Assembly (NCBI GenBank): GCA_035281745.1
Contig: DATEDI010000026.1
Span: 186,001-250,000 of the forward strand
Source of the DNA: 66-474 sp035281745
GTDB lineage: Bacteria; Pseudomonadota; Gammaproteobacteria; Xanthomonadales; Rhodanobacteraceae
DNA: 64,000 nucleotides
Direction: 5' to 3'
The notes under the pieces: model-generated
Told to the model about the DNA's origin: nothing
Database searches by the model: none
Seen by the model: only the letters and a program-made list of their open reading frames with translations
In this document: positions 7,743 through 17,184 of the stretch, piece by piece
Position numbering within the stretch: the stretch's first letter is position 1
How the letters are laid out: every line of letters starts with the position of its first letter
Made by a program: the position numbers and the translations under genes

Positions 7743-8828
7743 AGAACGCAACAATGCCTCCCACCGGGCGCACGACGCTTCCCGGGTGAATGCGCTGACC
7801 CGTTCAAGCAACAGGTTCGGCTCCACGTAATAGTCACCGCTAAAAACACGATTGATGGCATCGGCCAACGCCACTGGATCGTCGACAGGCACCAGCTGGC
7901 CGAATTTGCCACCATCCAGAATTTCCCGAGGGCCGTACGGACAATCGGTCGCAACGACTTGGCACCGGCACGCAAGCGCTTCTATCAAGGCGTTGCCAAA
8001 ACCTTCGTGTCTTGAAGCCGACACGACAAGGTCGGCCTGTCGCATTACCGCATAAGGATCGGCCGCATAGCCTCGCAGCCTGATTTTGTCTTGCATGCCT
8101 GACTCTGAAATCGCCGCTTCAAGCGCGGCGCGCTGCGGGCCTTCGCCCCAGATGTCCAGGCGCCACGAACCCTGTACGCGAGGCATTGCCGAGATCAATA
8201 CTTCAAAACCCTTCAACCGTACCAAGCGCCCCATGCCCACGATGATGCATGGGCGCCCGCCGACACGTTCTCTTTCCGCCGGGAGGGACAGCGCTTCGCG
8301 CGGAACGATAGGGTTATATATCGTGCTGATCCGATGGAGGGGAGTTCGGTAGTAATCGATAATTTCAGTTTCCAACCCCTTGGATACAGCGACAATCGCG
8401 TTCGCATGGCGATATACGACGCCGGCCATCAGGTTTTCCAACACATGCCTGGCGAGCCCCAGGACGCCCGGACGGGAAGCCACGGCGGAATGAGTTTGAT
8501 CGACGCTGTGAATCCATTTTGCATTACTTCGCGTCAGCCGAAGTGCGATCCAGACAAGGAAGCCGACATCGGAAAAGGCCGTGATGATGTGGGTCGGTTT
8601 TTCATGCCGAATCAGTTTGACCAGCGCAGGAATGAACTGATGGATTCCGCGAGGTGCCAGTTCGTCCACGGGAGCCAACGAGAGTACGCGATCGAGCAGC
8701 TCACCTCTGCAACGCCGTAATGCCAGCCGGCATTCGATCCCTTCGGCGACGAATTGCTCTATCAATGTCAATCGAACACGTTCAATACCCCCTACGCGAA
8801 CGTCGGGCAGGACAAACAGCACCTTCAT
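7737..8828 (-). CDS. Glycosyltransferase family 4 (GT-B fold), 363 residues
   Basis: The protein starts MKVLFVLPDVRVGGIERV, the usual N-terminus of a GT4 enzyme, with the glycine-rich loop for the acceptor domain. The C-terminal half has GMGRLVRLKGFEVLI followed by the nucleotide-sugar binding segment SASRHEGFGNALIEALAC, including the E-x7-E-like pair. It resembles WbpY/PimB-type enzymes that add hexoses to a growing oligosaccharide. The ATG at 8828 is chosen because the frame upstream has no family resemblance. It is the last of four minus-strand glycosyltransferase genes reading away from pilB. Its 3' end overlaps the convergent methyltransferase gene by six bases. Confidence 0.88.
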   Translation of the reverse strand: MKVLFVLPDVRVGGIERVRLTLIEQFVAEGIECRLALRRCRGELLDRVLSLAPVDELAPRGIHQFIPALVKLIRHEKPTHIITAFSDVGFLVWIALRLTRSNAKWIHSVDQTHSAVASRPGVLGLARHVLENLMAGVVYRHANAIVAVSKGLETEIIDYYRTPLHRISTIYNPIVPREALSLPAERERVGGRPCIIVGMGRLVRLKGFEVLISAMPRVQGSWRLDIWGEGPQRAALEAAISESGMQDKIRLRGYAADPYAVMRQADLVVSASRHEGFGNALIEALACRCQVVATDCPYGPREILDGGKFGQLVPVDDPVALADAINRVFSGDYYVEPNLLLERVSAFTREASCARWEALLRSL

Positions 8829-8875
8829 ATCACTCGTCCGCTTCGGTGAACTCAGCGATGTCAGCGATGCCATGT

Positions 8876-9961
8876 TCAGGGACATTCTGGTGGGTCTGAC
8901 GGGGAAAGTCCGCGGCCCGGAGAGGTCCTCGCCTCGGACAATTTCCTGTAGATGCCGAGGTAGGAGTCGACCATCTGTTCGATGGAATAGTTGCGTGCCG
9001 CATAATCGCGCGACATTTTCGGCTGCGATTCGTTTCCCCTCTTGGCGCTTGCCAGATCCCGGCATGCTTTGGCGAATGCGCTGACATCTCCTTCCGCGCA
9101 CAACGTTCCAGTCACTCGATCTTCTATTACCTCCACTAGCGATGATCCGCGCGTGGCGATCACCGGCAGCCCGCACGCCATCGCTTCGATGACCACCAAA
9201 GGATGTCCTTCGCTGCGTGATGGAAACAACAGCGCATCTGCATTCTGCATGGCGGATATGACGAATCCTTCCCCGTGCAACCTGCCGATATCTCGCATGT
9301 TGGCAGGCAGATCGACCTTGTCCGAATCGGCGGACGGTCCGCCCGTGTAGCGCAACTCGAAGTCGTCTCCTAGTTCGCGCATGATGGGCGCGAGCAGGTC
9401 CACGCCTTTCAGCTTTTTCCAACTTCCCACGAACAGCAAACGAAATGGCTCGCCGAGCTCCCGCTGACGATTCCCCGGCCGGAACTTGTCGGAATCGACG
9501 CCGTTGTAGATCACCTGCATGGGCACATCCAGCAAGGCGCACCGCGCCGTTTCGGCCACGAATTCGCTGACGGCCACGCTCTTGTCGGCCCGGCGCAACA
9601 CGCGCCGCTCATTCGGGGCGATCCAGTACCTGTGGTAAGCAGCGCGCGCGATCCCCTTGTAGGCCATTACAGATGGATGATGCATGGCGTGGTGGATGGT
9701 CGCCACGACCGGCAAGTCTTTTGGGAGGAACCGTGAATGCAGCCATGTATTCACGTGAGCGACATTAGCCCATTCCGGGGGGCGCGGGATCGGCACCGTC
9801 CAAGGTGCGTACTCGGATCGCAACGGTAACCAAGTGATCTCGGCACGGAGGCCGTAGTCGCGCAGCCCTGCGACCAGACGTTCGGTGAAAACATCGGTGC
9901 CGGTGCCGGCACGCACCGTTGGAAACCAAATGGCAGGCGCAACGGAGGGATTCACGGACAC
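8876..9961 (-). CDS. Glycosyltransferase family 4, about 361 residues
   Basis: This is a GT-B fold enzyme. The N-terminal half has PTVRAGTGTDVFTERL and the THTIHH-like segment VVATIHHAMHHP. The C-terminal half has LLFVGSWKKLKGVDLL and the donor-binding segment SRSEGHPLVVIEAMACGLP. The frame is open much further upstream, but that part overlaps the next gene and has no resemblance, so a GTG start at 9961 (or 9955) is proposed. It follows the upstream gene by 34 bases. No clear ribosome binding site is visible, which leaves the start uncertain. Linkage and sugar are unknown. Confidence 0.82.
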   Translation of the reverse strand: MSVNPSVAPAIWFPTVRAGTGTDVFTERLVAGLRDYGLRAEITWLPLRSEYAPWTVPIPRPPEWANVAHVNTWLHSRFLPKDLPVVATIHHAMHHPSVMAYKGIARAAYHRYWIAPNERRVLRRADKSVAVSEFVAETARCALLDVPMQVIYNGVDSDKFRPGNRQRELGEPFRLLFVGSWKKLKGVDLLAPIMRELGDDFELRYTGGPSADSDKVDLPANMRDIGRLHGEGFVISAMQNADALLFPSRSEGHPLVVIEAMACGLPVIATRGSSLVEVIEDRVTGTLCAEGDVSAFAKACRDLASAKRGNESQPKMSRDYAARNYSIEQMVDSYLGIYRKLSEARTSPGRGLSPSDPPECP

Positions 9962-9995
9962 GCCGACCGAATGGAGTAAATCAATGCCGTAAATC

Positions 9996-11219
9996 TCATG
10001 GCTTGTTTGGCGTAGCCCCGCCGAGCCCCAGTTGGTTGACAATTTGCGAGCCGAAGACGGGCCATACGAATCGTCGCGCGAAGTCGATGCTCTGAAGACG
10101 GAGCGCGTCGCGTTCCGCCAATGTGCGAAGGATCGCATCCCCAAACGCGGTGTAGTCATTCTGCCGGACCAAGTGCCCAGATTGGCTTTCCGCAACGGCA
10201 TCAGTCACCCCGCCTGTTGCAAACGCCACGGTCGGCAGGCCATGCGCGGCGGCCTCCAGTGCAACCATGCCGAAGCCTTCAGGGTCACCGGGAATCTCCC
10301 GGACGGGAAACACATGGACGTCTGCAGCGCGGTAAACGGCTCCGAGTTCACCGTAGTCGGTAATCGTCCCGAGAAAAAGCAGGTTGTCCTCAACACCGGC
10401 GTCGCGGGCGGCTGCTCGAATGCTGTATGGCGTTTGTGCTTGGGCGTGCAGTGCCTGATCTGGCACGCCCCCAACGATCAGCAGGACGACGTCTGGTTGC
10501 TCAGCTACAATACGCGGAAAACATCGCTCAATGAATTCTCGCAAGCCTTTGCGAGCGGACAAGCGGCCGACCGAGAGCAGCAGCGGGCGATCGCCGAGAG
10601 CATGCTGCTGACGGAAGGCTACGGCCGCGCGATCTTGCGTACTCGGATCCTCGCGTCCACTATCAGCCGGCAGGTCGACCCCAGGATGCACGACGCCGAT
10701 GCGCGCGGGATCGACCCCTATGCCACGACACAATTGGGCTGTGGCGCAACTGTTGGCAATCACGCGGTCGGCGCGGCGGATCGCGGGTAACCAGATCGCG
10801 CGGTATGCAAGGTGCTGGACGGCCACATCGAGGCCATGCACGTAAATGGCAGTGCGCGCACCACATGCACACGCGGCGCCGCGCGCGACTGGCGCGGTGA
10901 GACCGCTACCGGCCAACACGAGACCGGGTTTCCAGCGGCGCGCTTCGCTACGCGCAAGTGATCGCGCTCGCCACAAAAACTTCCACAATGGTTTCAATGG
11001 CACCTCTTGCACCGCGATGCCGGCGGGCGCCAAAGCTGCCGACCCCTCCGGCCCTATGATTCGCACCTCTGCAACTTTGGCCAATTCTTCGGCCATGTGC
11101 CAGTTGAGTCGTTCCATGCCACCCACCAGCGGCGGCAGGTTGCGCGTGACCAAGAGAATTCGCGTGCATGGCTCATTCACGGGGCAAAGCTGGTCGAGGC
11201 AGCGCTCATCAAGAATCAC
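9996..11219 (-). CDS. Glycosyltransferase family 4, 407 residues
   Basis: A typical GT4: ILLVTRNLPPLVGGMERLNW opens the acceptor domain, LLSVGRLSARKGLREFIE opens the donor domain, and EGFGMVALEAAAHGLPTV is the nucleotide-sugar binding segment. PimB and WbpX are relatives, and mannose or rhamnose transfer is common in this branch, but this cannot be settled here. The ATG at 11219 overlaps the end of the GT2 gene by 11 bases, which suggests coupling. A GTG at 11180, just before the first conserved strand, is an alternative start. It lies in the same minus-strand transcript as the other three transferases. Confidence 0.87.
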   Translation of the reverse strand: MILDERCLDQLCPVNEPCTRILLVTRNLPPLVGGMERLNWHMAEELAKVAEVRIIGPEGSAALAPAGIAVQEVPLKPLWKFLWRARSLARSEARRWKPGLVLAGSGLTAPVARGAACACGARTAIYVHGLDVAVQHLAYRAIWLPAIRRADRVIANSCATAQLCRGIGVDPARIGVVHPGVDLPADSGREDPSTQDRAAVAFRQQHALGDRPLLLSVGRLSARKGLREFIERCFPRIVAEQPDVVLLIVGGVPDQALHAQAQTPYSIRAAARDAGVEDNLLFLGTITDYGELGAVYRAADVHVFPVREIPGDPEGFGMVALEAAAHGLPTVAFATGGVTDAVAESQSGHLVRQNDYTAFGDAILRTLAERDALRLQSIDFARRFVWPVFGSQIVNQLGLGGATPNKP

Positions 11220-12087
11220 GTCGGTAAGTCAGCGACGTTATCTGCTCGGATATCAACCCGATCAGGAAGATGATCACGGACGCGCTCCACAGCGCCACGC
11301 TGACCAGACTCAGGCGATGGAATTCGAGGAAGGTGTAGGCCCAGTAGGCCCAGCCAAGCACGAAGAATGCAATCGCTGTGGGCGCGAACAATTTCAATGG
11401 CGCGTACAGCGTGGCGATCTTGAAGATGATCAGGAGGAAACGCACGCCGTCCCGTAACGGCCGGATATGGCTTGTGCCGATGCGCTCGGCCGCGCGGATC
11501 GGCACGTAAGCCACCGGGTACGCGCTGCGGAAGAACGCCATGGTGGAAGTGGTCGGGTAACTGAAACCGTTTGGTAACAAGTGGACGAACTCGCGAAACT
11601 TGTCGGCGCGCGCAGCGCGGAATCCGGAGGTCAAGTCATCGACGCGATGCCCGGTCATCTTCGACGCGAGCCAGTTGTAGAATGTGTTGGCGACCCCGCG
11701 TCCAACACCGGCCTGGTCGCCCCACCCGCGCGCGCCGACCACCATGTCGTAGCCTTCGTCCAGCTTGGCCAGCAGGCGCGGGATGTCCGCGGGATCGTGC
11801 TGGCCGTCGGCGTCCATGAACACCAGCACGTCGCCTTTCGCCGCGCGCGCGCCCCGCTTGATCGCAGCGCCGTTGCCCATGGAGTACGGCGTACCCACGC
11901 GCACAACGCCGTGCTCGGCGCACAACGCCGCGGTACGGTCGAAGGATCCGTCGTCCGAAACAATGATTTCGGCATCCGGTTGCACCGCGCGCAGCACCGG
12001 CAACAGATCGGCGAGCGCAGCGGCTTCGTTCCTGGCGGGCAGGATGATGCTCAACACGGGGAGTGGCGTTCCTCTGGTTCGCGGCAT
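11209..12087 (-). CDS. Glycosyltransferase family 2 with C-terminal membrane segments (DPM1/GtrB-like)
   Basis: This 292-residue protein begins with a GT-A fold: LSIILPARNEAAAL, the SDDGS loop, and the metal-binding MDADGQHDP at about residues 93-101. Two hydrophobic segments near the C-terminus (around AFFVLGWAYWAYTF and ASVIIFLIGLI) anchor it in the membrane. Polyprenyl-phosphate sugar synthases such as DPM1 and GtrB have this design. It could therefore make a polyprenyl-phosphate sugar, the donor type GT-C enzymes use, such as the one at 1912-4269. The ATG at 12087 is the first start that excludes repeat-derived codons upstream. It heads the minus-strand glycosyltransferase transcript. Confidence 0.86.
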   Translation of the reverse strand: MPRTRGTPLPVLSIILPARNEAAALADLLPVLRAVQPDAEIIVSDDGSFDRTAALCAEHGVVRVGTPYSMGNGAAIKRGARAAKGDVLVFMDADGQHDPADIPRLLAKLDEGYDMVVGARGWGDQAGVGRGVANTFYNWLASKMTGHRVDDLTSGFRAARADKFREFVHLLPNGFSYPTTSTMAFFRSAYPVAYVPIRAAERIGTSHIRPLRDGVRFLLIIFKIATLYAPLKLFAPTAIAFFVLGWAYWAYTFLEFHRLSLVSVALWSASVIIFLIGLISEQITSLTYRRDS

Positions 12088-12131
12088 CTTAGCGCACGAC
12101 GCGCCGGACGCTCCCATCCGGATGGACCGAC

Positions 12132-12251
12132 ACCGATTGACTCGCGCCATCCCTGGCGCTCGCGCTGCGTGCCGCCTTCGGCGTTCGCGTTTGCAGTCCT
12201 GCAAACGCAGTCGGGTTCTGCTCGCGCTACGCGTGAGCGGGCCCGGAATGA
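12132..12251. repeat. Family B palindromic repeat, copy 3 (inverted orientation)
   Basis: It reads as the reverse complement of copies 1 and 2: ACCGATTGACTCGCGCCAT, then CGCCTTCGGCGTTCGC, then the GCGTTTGCAGTCCTGCAAACGC hairpin, ending in CCCGGAATGACA. Similarity to the in-frame copy at 2800-3005 is obvious by eye. Confidence 0.85.
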
Positions 12252-12292
12252 CAAGCTGCAATGGGTCGGGATGAAACGCCGTCCTCTTGCTG

Positions 12293-12442
12293 GTCGTCAT
12301 TCCCGACGTGCGCAGCGCGATCTGGAATCGGTTTCGGCGATTCATGGTGAGGGAGCCGCCGTTGCGCCTGCTGCCTGGACGCCCCCTTTGAAAGCGATTC
12401 CGGGTTCTGCTCGCGCAAAGCGCGGGCAGCCCCGGAATGACG
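12293..12442. repeat. Family B palindromic repeat, copy 4 (diverged)
   Basis: It is bounded by TCATTCCCGACGTGCGCAGC and GGGCAGCCCCGGAATGACG. The inner part is diverged from copy 3, but the outer palindrome and the TTCCGGGTTCTGCTCGCGC segment are shared. Confidence 0.7.
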
Positions 12443-12809
12443 AAGTGTTGTGGCTTCGGCGGACCCAAGTGCCAATTCCCGAGTCCCGTGCCTTGCCCCC
12501 GAATCCCGAATCGGGATCCTGAATCCGCAGTCCGGAATCGGTTCATCTGCTTGGTGGTCAATCGGGAGCCGCCGCAGGCCCGAATCCGGAATCAGTTGCA
12601 ATGCCGGCATGCGGCGACGGCCCGCAGGATCAGCCGGATAGTGCGGGCTCGACCTGCTTGAGGACTGGCGCGCCAAGATGCCCTCCCAGGGTTGGCATGA
12701 ATCAAGCATCCAGCTTCTGCGAATTGGGACGCGGTTCTCGCCGCGAGCTGCCCAAGCAGTGGATTTTGCGATACATTCATCTTGCGATTCGGGGGTTTGG
12801 ACTCCTTTC

Positions 12810-14546
<1,737 letters not shown>

Positions 14547-14555
14547 TACAGAAAC

Positions 14556-14668
14556 CCCTCTCCTTGTGGGAGAGAGGCAGGGGTGAGGGTCTGGCGAAGT
14601 GCAAGCGCTTCGCGTTCCCGAACCCTCACCCGCCCCTTCGGGGCACCCTCTTCCGAAGAAAGAGGGGA
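14556..14668. repeat. Family A palindromic element between pilB and pilC
   Basis: CCCCTCTCCTTGTGGGAGAG opens the left arm and GTGAGGGTCTGG follows. The right arm reads CCCGAACCCTCACCCGCC, then CCTCTTCCGAAGAAAGAGGGG. It nearly fills the 132-base gap between the two genes and could act as a processing or partial termination signal, but it has no T-run. Confidence 0.8.
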
Positions 14669-14678
14669 AGACAAGTAA

Positions 14679-15962
14679 ATGGGGAACCCTGACATGCCCA
14701 CCGCCACCCTCGCCTCGAAAACAGCCGGCAACATCGGCGCCGCCCGCGCCGCGGTCAAGCAATTGACCGTCTACGAATGGACCGCGCTGGACAAACGCGG
14801 CGTCAAGATGAAGGGCGAAATGCAGTCCCGCAATGCCAGCCTGGTCAAGGCCGAGTTGCGCCGCCAGGGCATGAACCCGCAGACGGTCAAGGAGAAACCG
14901 AAACCGCTGTTCGGCGCCGCTGGCTCAAGGGTCAAGCCGCGCGACGTCGCTATTTTCAGCCGTCAGATCGCCACCATGATGGCGTCGGGTGTACCGATGG
15001 TGCAGGCGTTCGACATCATCGCCGGCGGCCAGCGCAACGTGCGCTTCAAGAACATGCTGACCGACGTCAAGCAGAACATCGAAGGCGGTTCTGCGCTGCA
15101 CGAAGCGATGGCGAAATACCCGGTGCAGTTCGACGAGCTGTACCGCAACTTGGTGCGCGCGGGCGAATCCGCGGGTGTACTCGACACCGTGTTGGACACC
15201 GTAGCCACTTACAAGGAACGCATCGAAACGATCAAGGGCAAGATCAAGAAGGCCCTGTTTTACCCCATAGCGGTCATGGTGGTCGCGTTCATAGTAATGA
15301 TCATCCTGCTGGTGTTTGTGGTGCCGGTATTCAAGGGCGTGTTCGCCAGTGCAGGCGTGGCACTGCCGGCATTCACCCAGATGGTAGTGACCATGTCGGA
15401 ATTCATGCAGCACTACTGGTTGCCATTCCTCGTGGTGGTCATCGTTGCGATCGTCAGCATCGTCATGGCCTACAAACGCTCGGAGAAAATGGCACACACG
15501 GTGGACCGGATGTCATTGAAGATCCCGGTGATCGGCAACATCCTGCGCCAGTCGGCCATTGCCCGCTTTGCACGTACGCTGGGCGTTACCTTCGCCGCGG
15601 GCGTGCCGCTGGTCGAGGCGCTGGACTCGGTTTCAGGCGCGACCGGCAGCGTGGTTTATGGTCAGGCCATCCGCAAGATGCGCGACGACGTGGCGATAGG
15701 CCATCCATTGCACCTCGCGATGAATCAGACCAACCTGTTCCCGAACATGGTCACCCAGATGGTATCGATCGGCGAGGAAGCTGGCGCGCTCGACAAGATG
15801 CTGTTCAAGGTCGCCGAGTTCTACGAGGAGGAAGTCAATAATGCGGTCGATACCCTGTCCACCTTGCTGGAACCGATGATCATGGTGATCATCGGTATCC
15901 TGGTGGGCGGCATGGTGGTCGCGCTGTACCTGCCGATCTTCAAGCTGGCCGGCACGTTCTGA
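14679..15962 (+). CDS. pilC: Type IV pilus inner-membrane platform protein PilC
   Basis: PilC is the inner-membrane core on which PilB acts to assemble pilin. The 427 residues hold two repeated T2SSF domains. The first has SRQIATMMASGVPMVQAFDI and GESAGVLD, and the second has ARTLGVTFAAGVPLVEALD and GEEAGALDKML. Membrane segments lie around FYPIAVMVVAFIVMIILLV, YWLPFLVVVIVAIVSIVMA and MIMVIIGILVGGMVVALYL. The start at 14679 has a GAGGGG ten or so bases upstream, but an ATG at 14694 is also acceptable. It lies between pilB and pilD in the standard order. Confidence 0.96.
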   Translation: MGNPDMPTATLASKTAGNIGAARAAVKQLTVYEWTALDKRGVKMKGEMQSRNASLVKAELRRQGMNPQTVKEKPKPLFGAAGSRVKPRDVAIFSRQIATMMASGVPMVQAFDIIAGGQRNVRFKNMLTDVKQNIEGGSALHEAMAKYPVQFDELYRNLVRAGESAGVLDTVLDTVATYKERIETIKGKIKKALFYPIAVMVVAFIVMIILLVFVVPVFKGVFASAGVALPAFTQMVVTMSEFMQHYWLPFLVVVIVAIVSIVMAYKRSEKMAHTVDRMSLKIPVIGNILRQSAIARFARTLGVTFAAGVPLVEALDSVSGATGSVVYGQAIRKMRDDVAIGHPLHLAMNQTNLFPNMVTQMVSIGEEAGALDKMLFKVAEFYEEEVNNAVDTLSTLLEPMIMVIIGILVGGMVVALYLPIFKLAGTF

Positions 15963-15987
15963 GGTGACGAAAGATCGCGCGCAGAAT

Positions 15988-16073
15988 GTAGGTTGGGCTG
16001 AATGCAATGAAGCCCAACGCGTTTAGGCGAGGCCCAGTTGGGCTTCGCGAAGAGCCGCTCAGTCCAACCTGCG
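15988..16073. repeat. Family C palindromic repeat between pilC and pilD
   Basis: GTAGGTTGGGCTGAATGCAA with GAAGCCCAAC forms one hairpin, and GTTGGGCTTCGCGAAGAG with AGTCCAACCTGC the mirrored unit. Related units lie at 19592-19626, 33723-33810 and 33839-33883. GTAGGTTGGGCT repeats of this type are scattered through many gammaproteobacterial genomes. Confidence 0.75.
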
Positions 16074-16172
16074 ACGCCGCCGATCCTTCGAGCTGGCCGC
16101 CACACCCTGATCGCCAAGTGTCTTTCCCCTCAGCGCGCGAAACGCGTGAGGGGATGGCTCTTGCCCACGCCA

Positions 16173-17030
16173 ATGGCTGACCTTCCCCTCGCCTTCTGGA
16201 TCGCCGTGGCCGGCGTGCTCGGCCTGATCGTCGGCAGCTTCTTGAACGTGGTGATCCTGCGCCTGCCGGCGCGGATGGAATATTTCTGGAAGCGCGACGC
16301 GCGCGAGATGCTGGCGCTGGCAGCCGATGAGGACGCAGCGCCGCCAGACATCGTGCGCAAGGGCTCGCACTGCCCCCATTGCAAGCACCCGCTGGCCGCG
16401 TGGGACAACATCCCGCTGCTGTCGTGGCTCGTGCTGCGTGGGCGCTGCCGCTACTGCAAGACGCCCATCTCGATGCAATATCCGCTGGTGGAATTGCTGT
16501 GCGGCATCGCCAGCGCAATCGTGGTGTGGCATTTCGGCGTCACCTGGCAAACCGCGGCGGGCCTGATGTTCACGTGGTTCCTGATCGCGGCCGGGGGGAT
16601 CGATTTCCGTACCCAGCTTCTGCCCGACTCGCTGACGCTGCCGCTGCTGTGGCTGGGACTTTTGCTTTCACTGGTCCCCATTTTTGTCGACACGCGCGAG
16701 GCGGTGATCGGCGCGGCCATCGGTTACCTTGCGTTGTGGTCGGTGTATTGGCTGTTCAAGCTCGCGACCGGCAAGGAAGGCATGGGCTTTGGCGACTTCA
16801 AGTTGTTCGCCGCGGTTGGCGCGTGGATGGGCTATGCCGCGCTGCTGCCCGTGATCATCATCGCCGCACTGTCGGGGGCGATCGTCGGCACCGTCATGCT
16901 GCGCACGCGCGGCCAGGATCGCTCGGTGCCGTTCGCGTTCGGCCCGTTCCTCGCGATCGCGATGTGGATCTGGCTGGTGGCCGGCGATCAAATCTTCGCG
17001 GCATATCTGCAACTGGCCGGTGTTCGATGA
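16173..17030 (+). CDS. pilD: Prepilin peptidase / N-methyltransferase PilD
   Basis: This inner-membrane aspartic protease removes the leader from PilA and related prepilins and methylates the new N-terminal Phe. It has 285 residues, the normal size. The cytoplasmic zinc-binding loop has two pairs of cysteines, C67-x2-C70 and C92-x2-C95. The catalytic aspartates are D144 (in GGIDFRTQLLPD) and D208 (in GFGDFK). About eight membrane helices are evident. The ATG at 16173 is selected because MADLPLAFWIAVAGVLGLIV is the canonical N-terminus; the longer open frame upstream crosses the family C repeat. The gene ends just before a family A repeat. Confidence 0.96.
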   Translation: MADLPLAFWIAVAGVLGLIVGSFLNVVILRLPARMEYFWKRDAREMLALAADEDAAPPDIVRKGSHCPHCKHPLAAWDNIPLLSWLVLRGRCRYCKTPISMQYPLVELLCGIASAIVVWHFGVTWQTAAGLMFTWFLIAAGGIDFRTQLLPDSLTLPLLWLGLLLSLVPIFVDTREAVIGAAIGYLALWSVYWLFKLATGKEGMGFGDFKLFAAVGAWMGYAALLPVIIIAALSGAIVGTVMLRTRGQDRSVPFAFGPFLAIAMWIWLVAGDQIFAAYLQLAGVR

Positions 17031-17035
17031 GAAAA

Positions 17036-17184
17036 TCCCTCTCCCACCGGGAGAGGGTGCCCCGAAGGGGCGGGTGAGGGTACGCTAGCGCGCAACCGCA
17101 TCGAGCTGCAGTGGAGTTGGTTATCCGCAAGTTCGCACCCTCGTCCGGCGCTACGCGCCACCTTCTCCCGAAGGGAGAAGGAAA
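17036..17184. repeat. Family A palindromic element overlapping the start of the sulfatase-fold gene
   Basis: The left arm has CCCTCTCCCACCGGGAGAGGG and GGGTGAGGGTACGC. The right arm has GTTCGCACCCTCGTCCGGCG and CCTTCTCCCGAAGGGAGAAGG. The right arm is translated as the first residues of the called gene at 17111. Confidence 0.8.

Larger units (their letters stand above)
12088..12809. other. Intergenic region between the GT2 gene and pilB
   Basis: This 722-base divergent region holds two family B repeats (12132-12251 and 12293-12442). A patch of short degenerate inverted repeats at about 12480-12600 has recurring GAATCCCGAATC- and CCGGAATC-like words. I see no gene in it. Promoters for both directions must lie here, but no strong consensus stands out. 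Confidence 0.65.

Noticed and set aside
8829..9542. 601-codon minus-strand frame that would join the GT4 gene at 7737 with upstream sequence
   Set aside because: The upstream part lies in another frame of the neighbouring GT4 gene and has no resemblance. MKVLFVLPDVRVGG at 8828 is a clear start.
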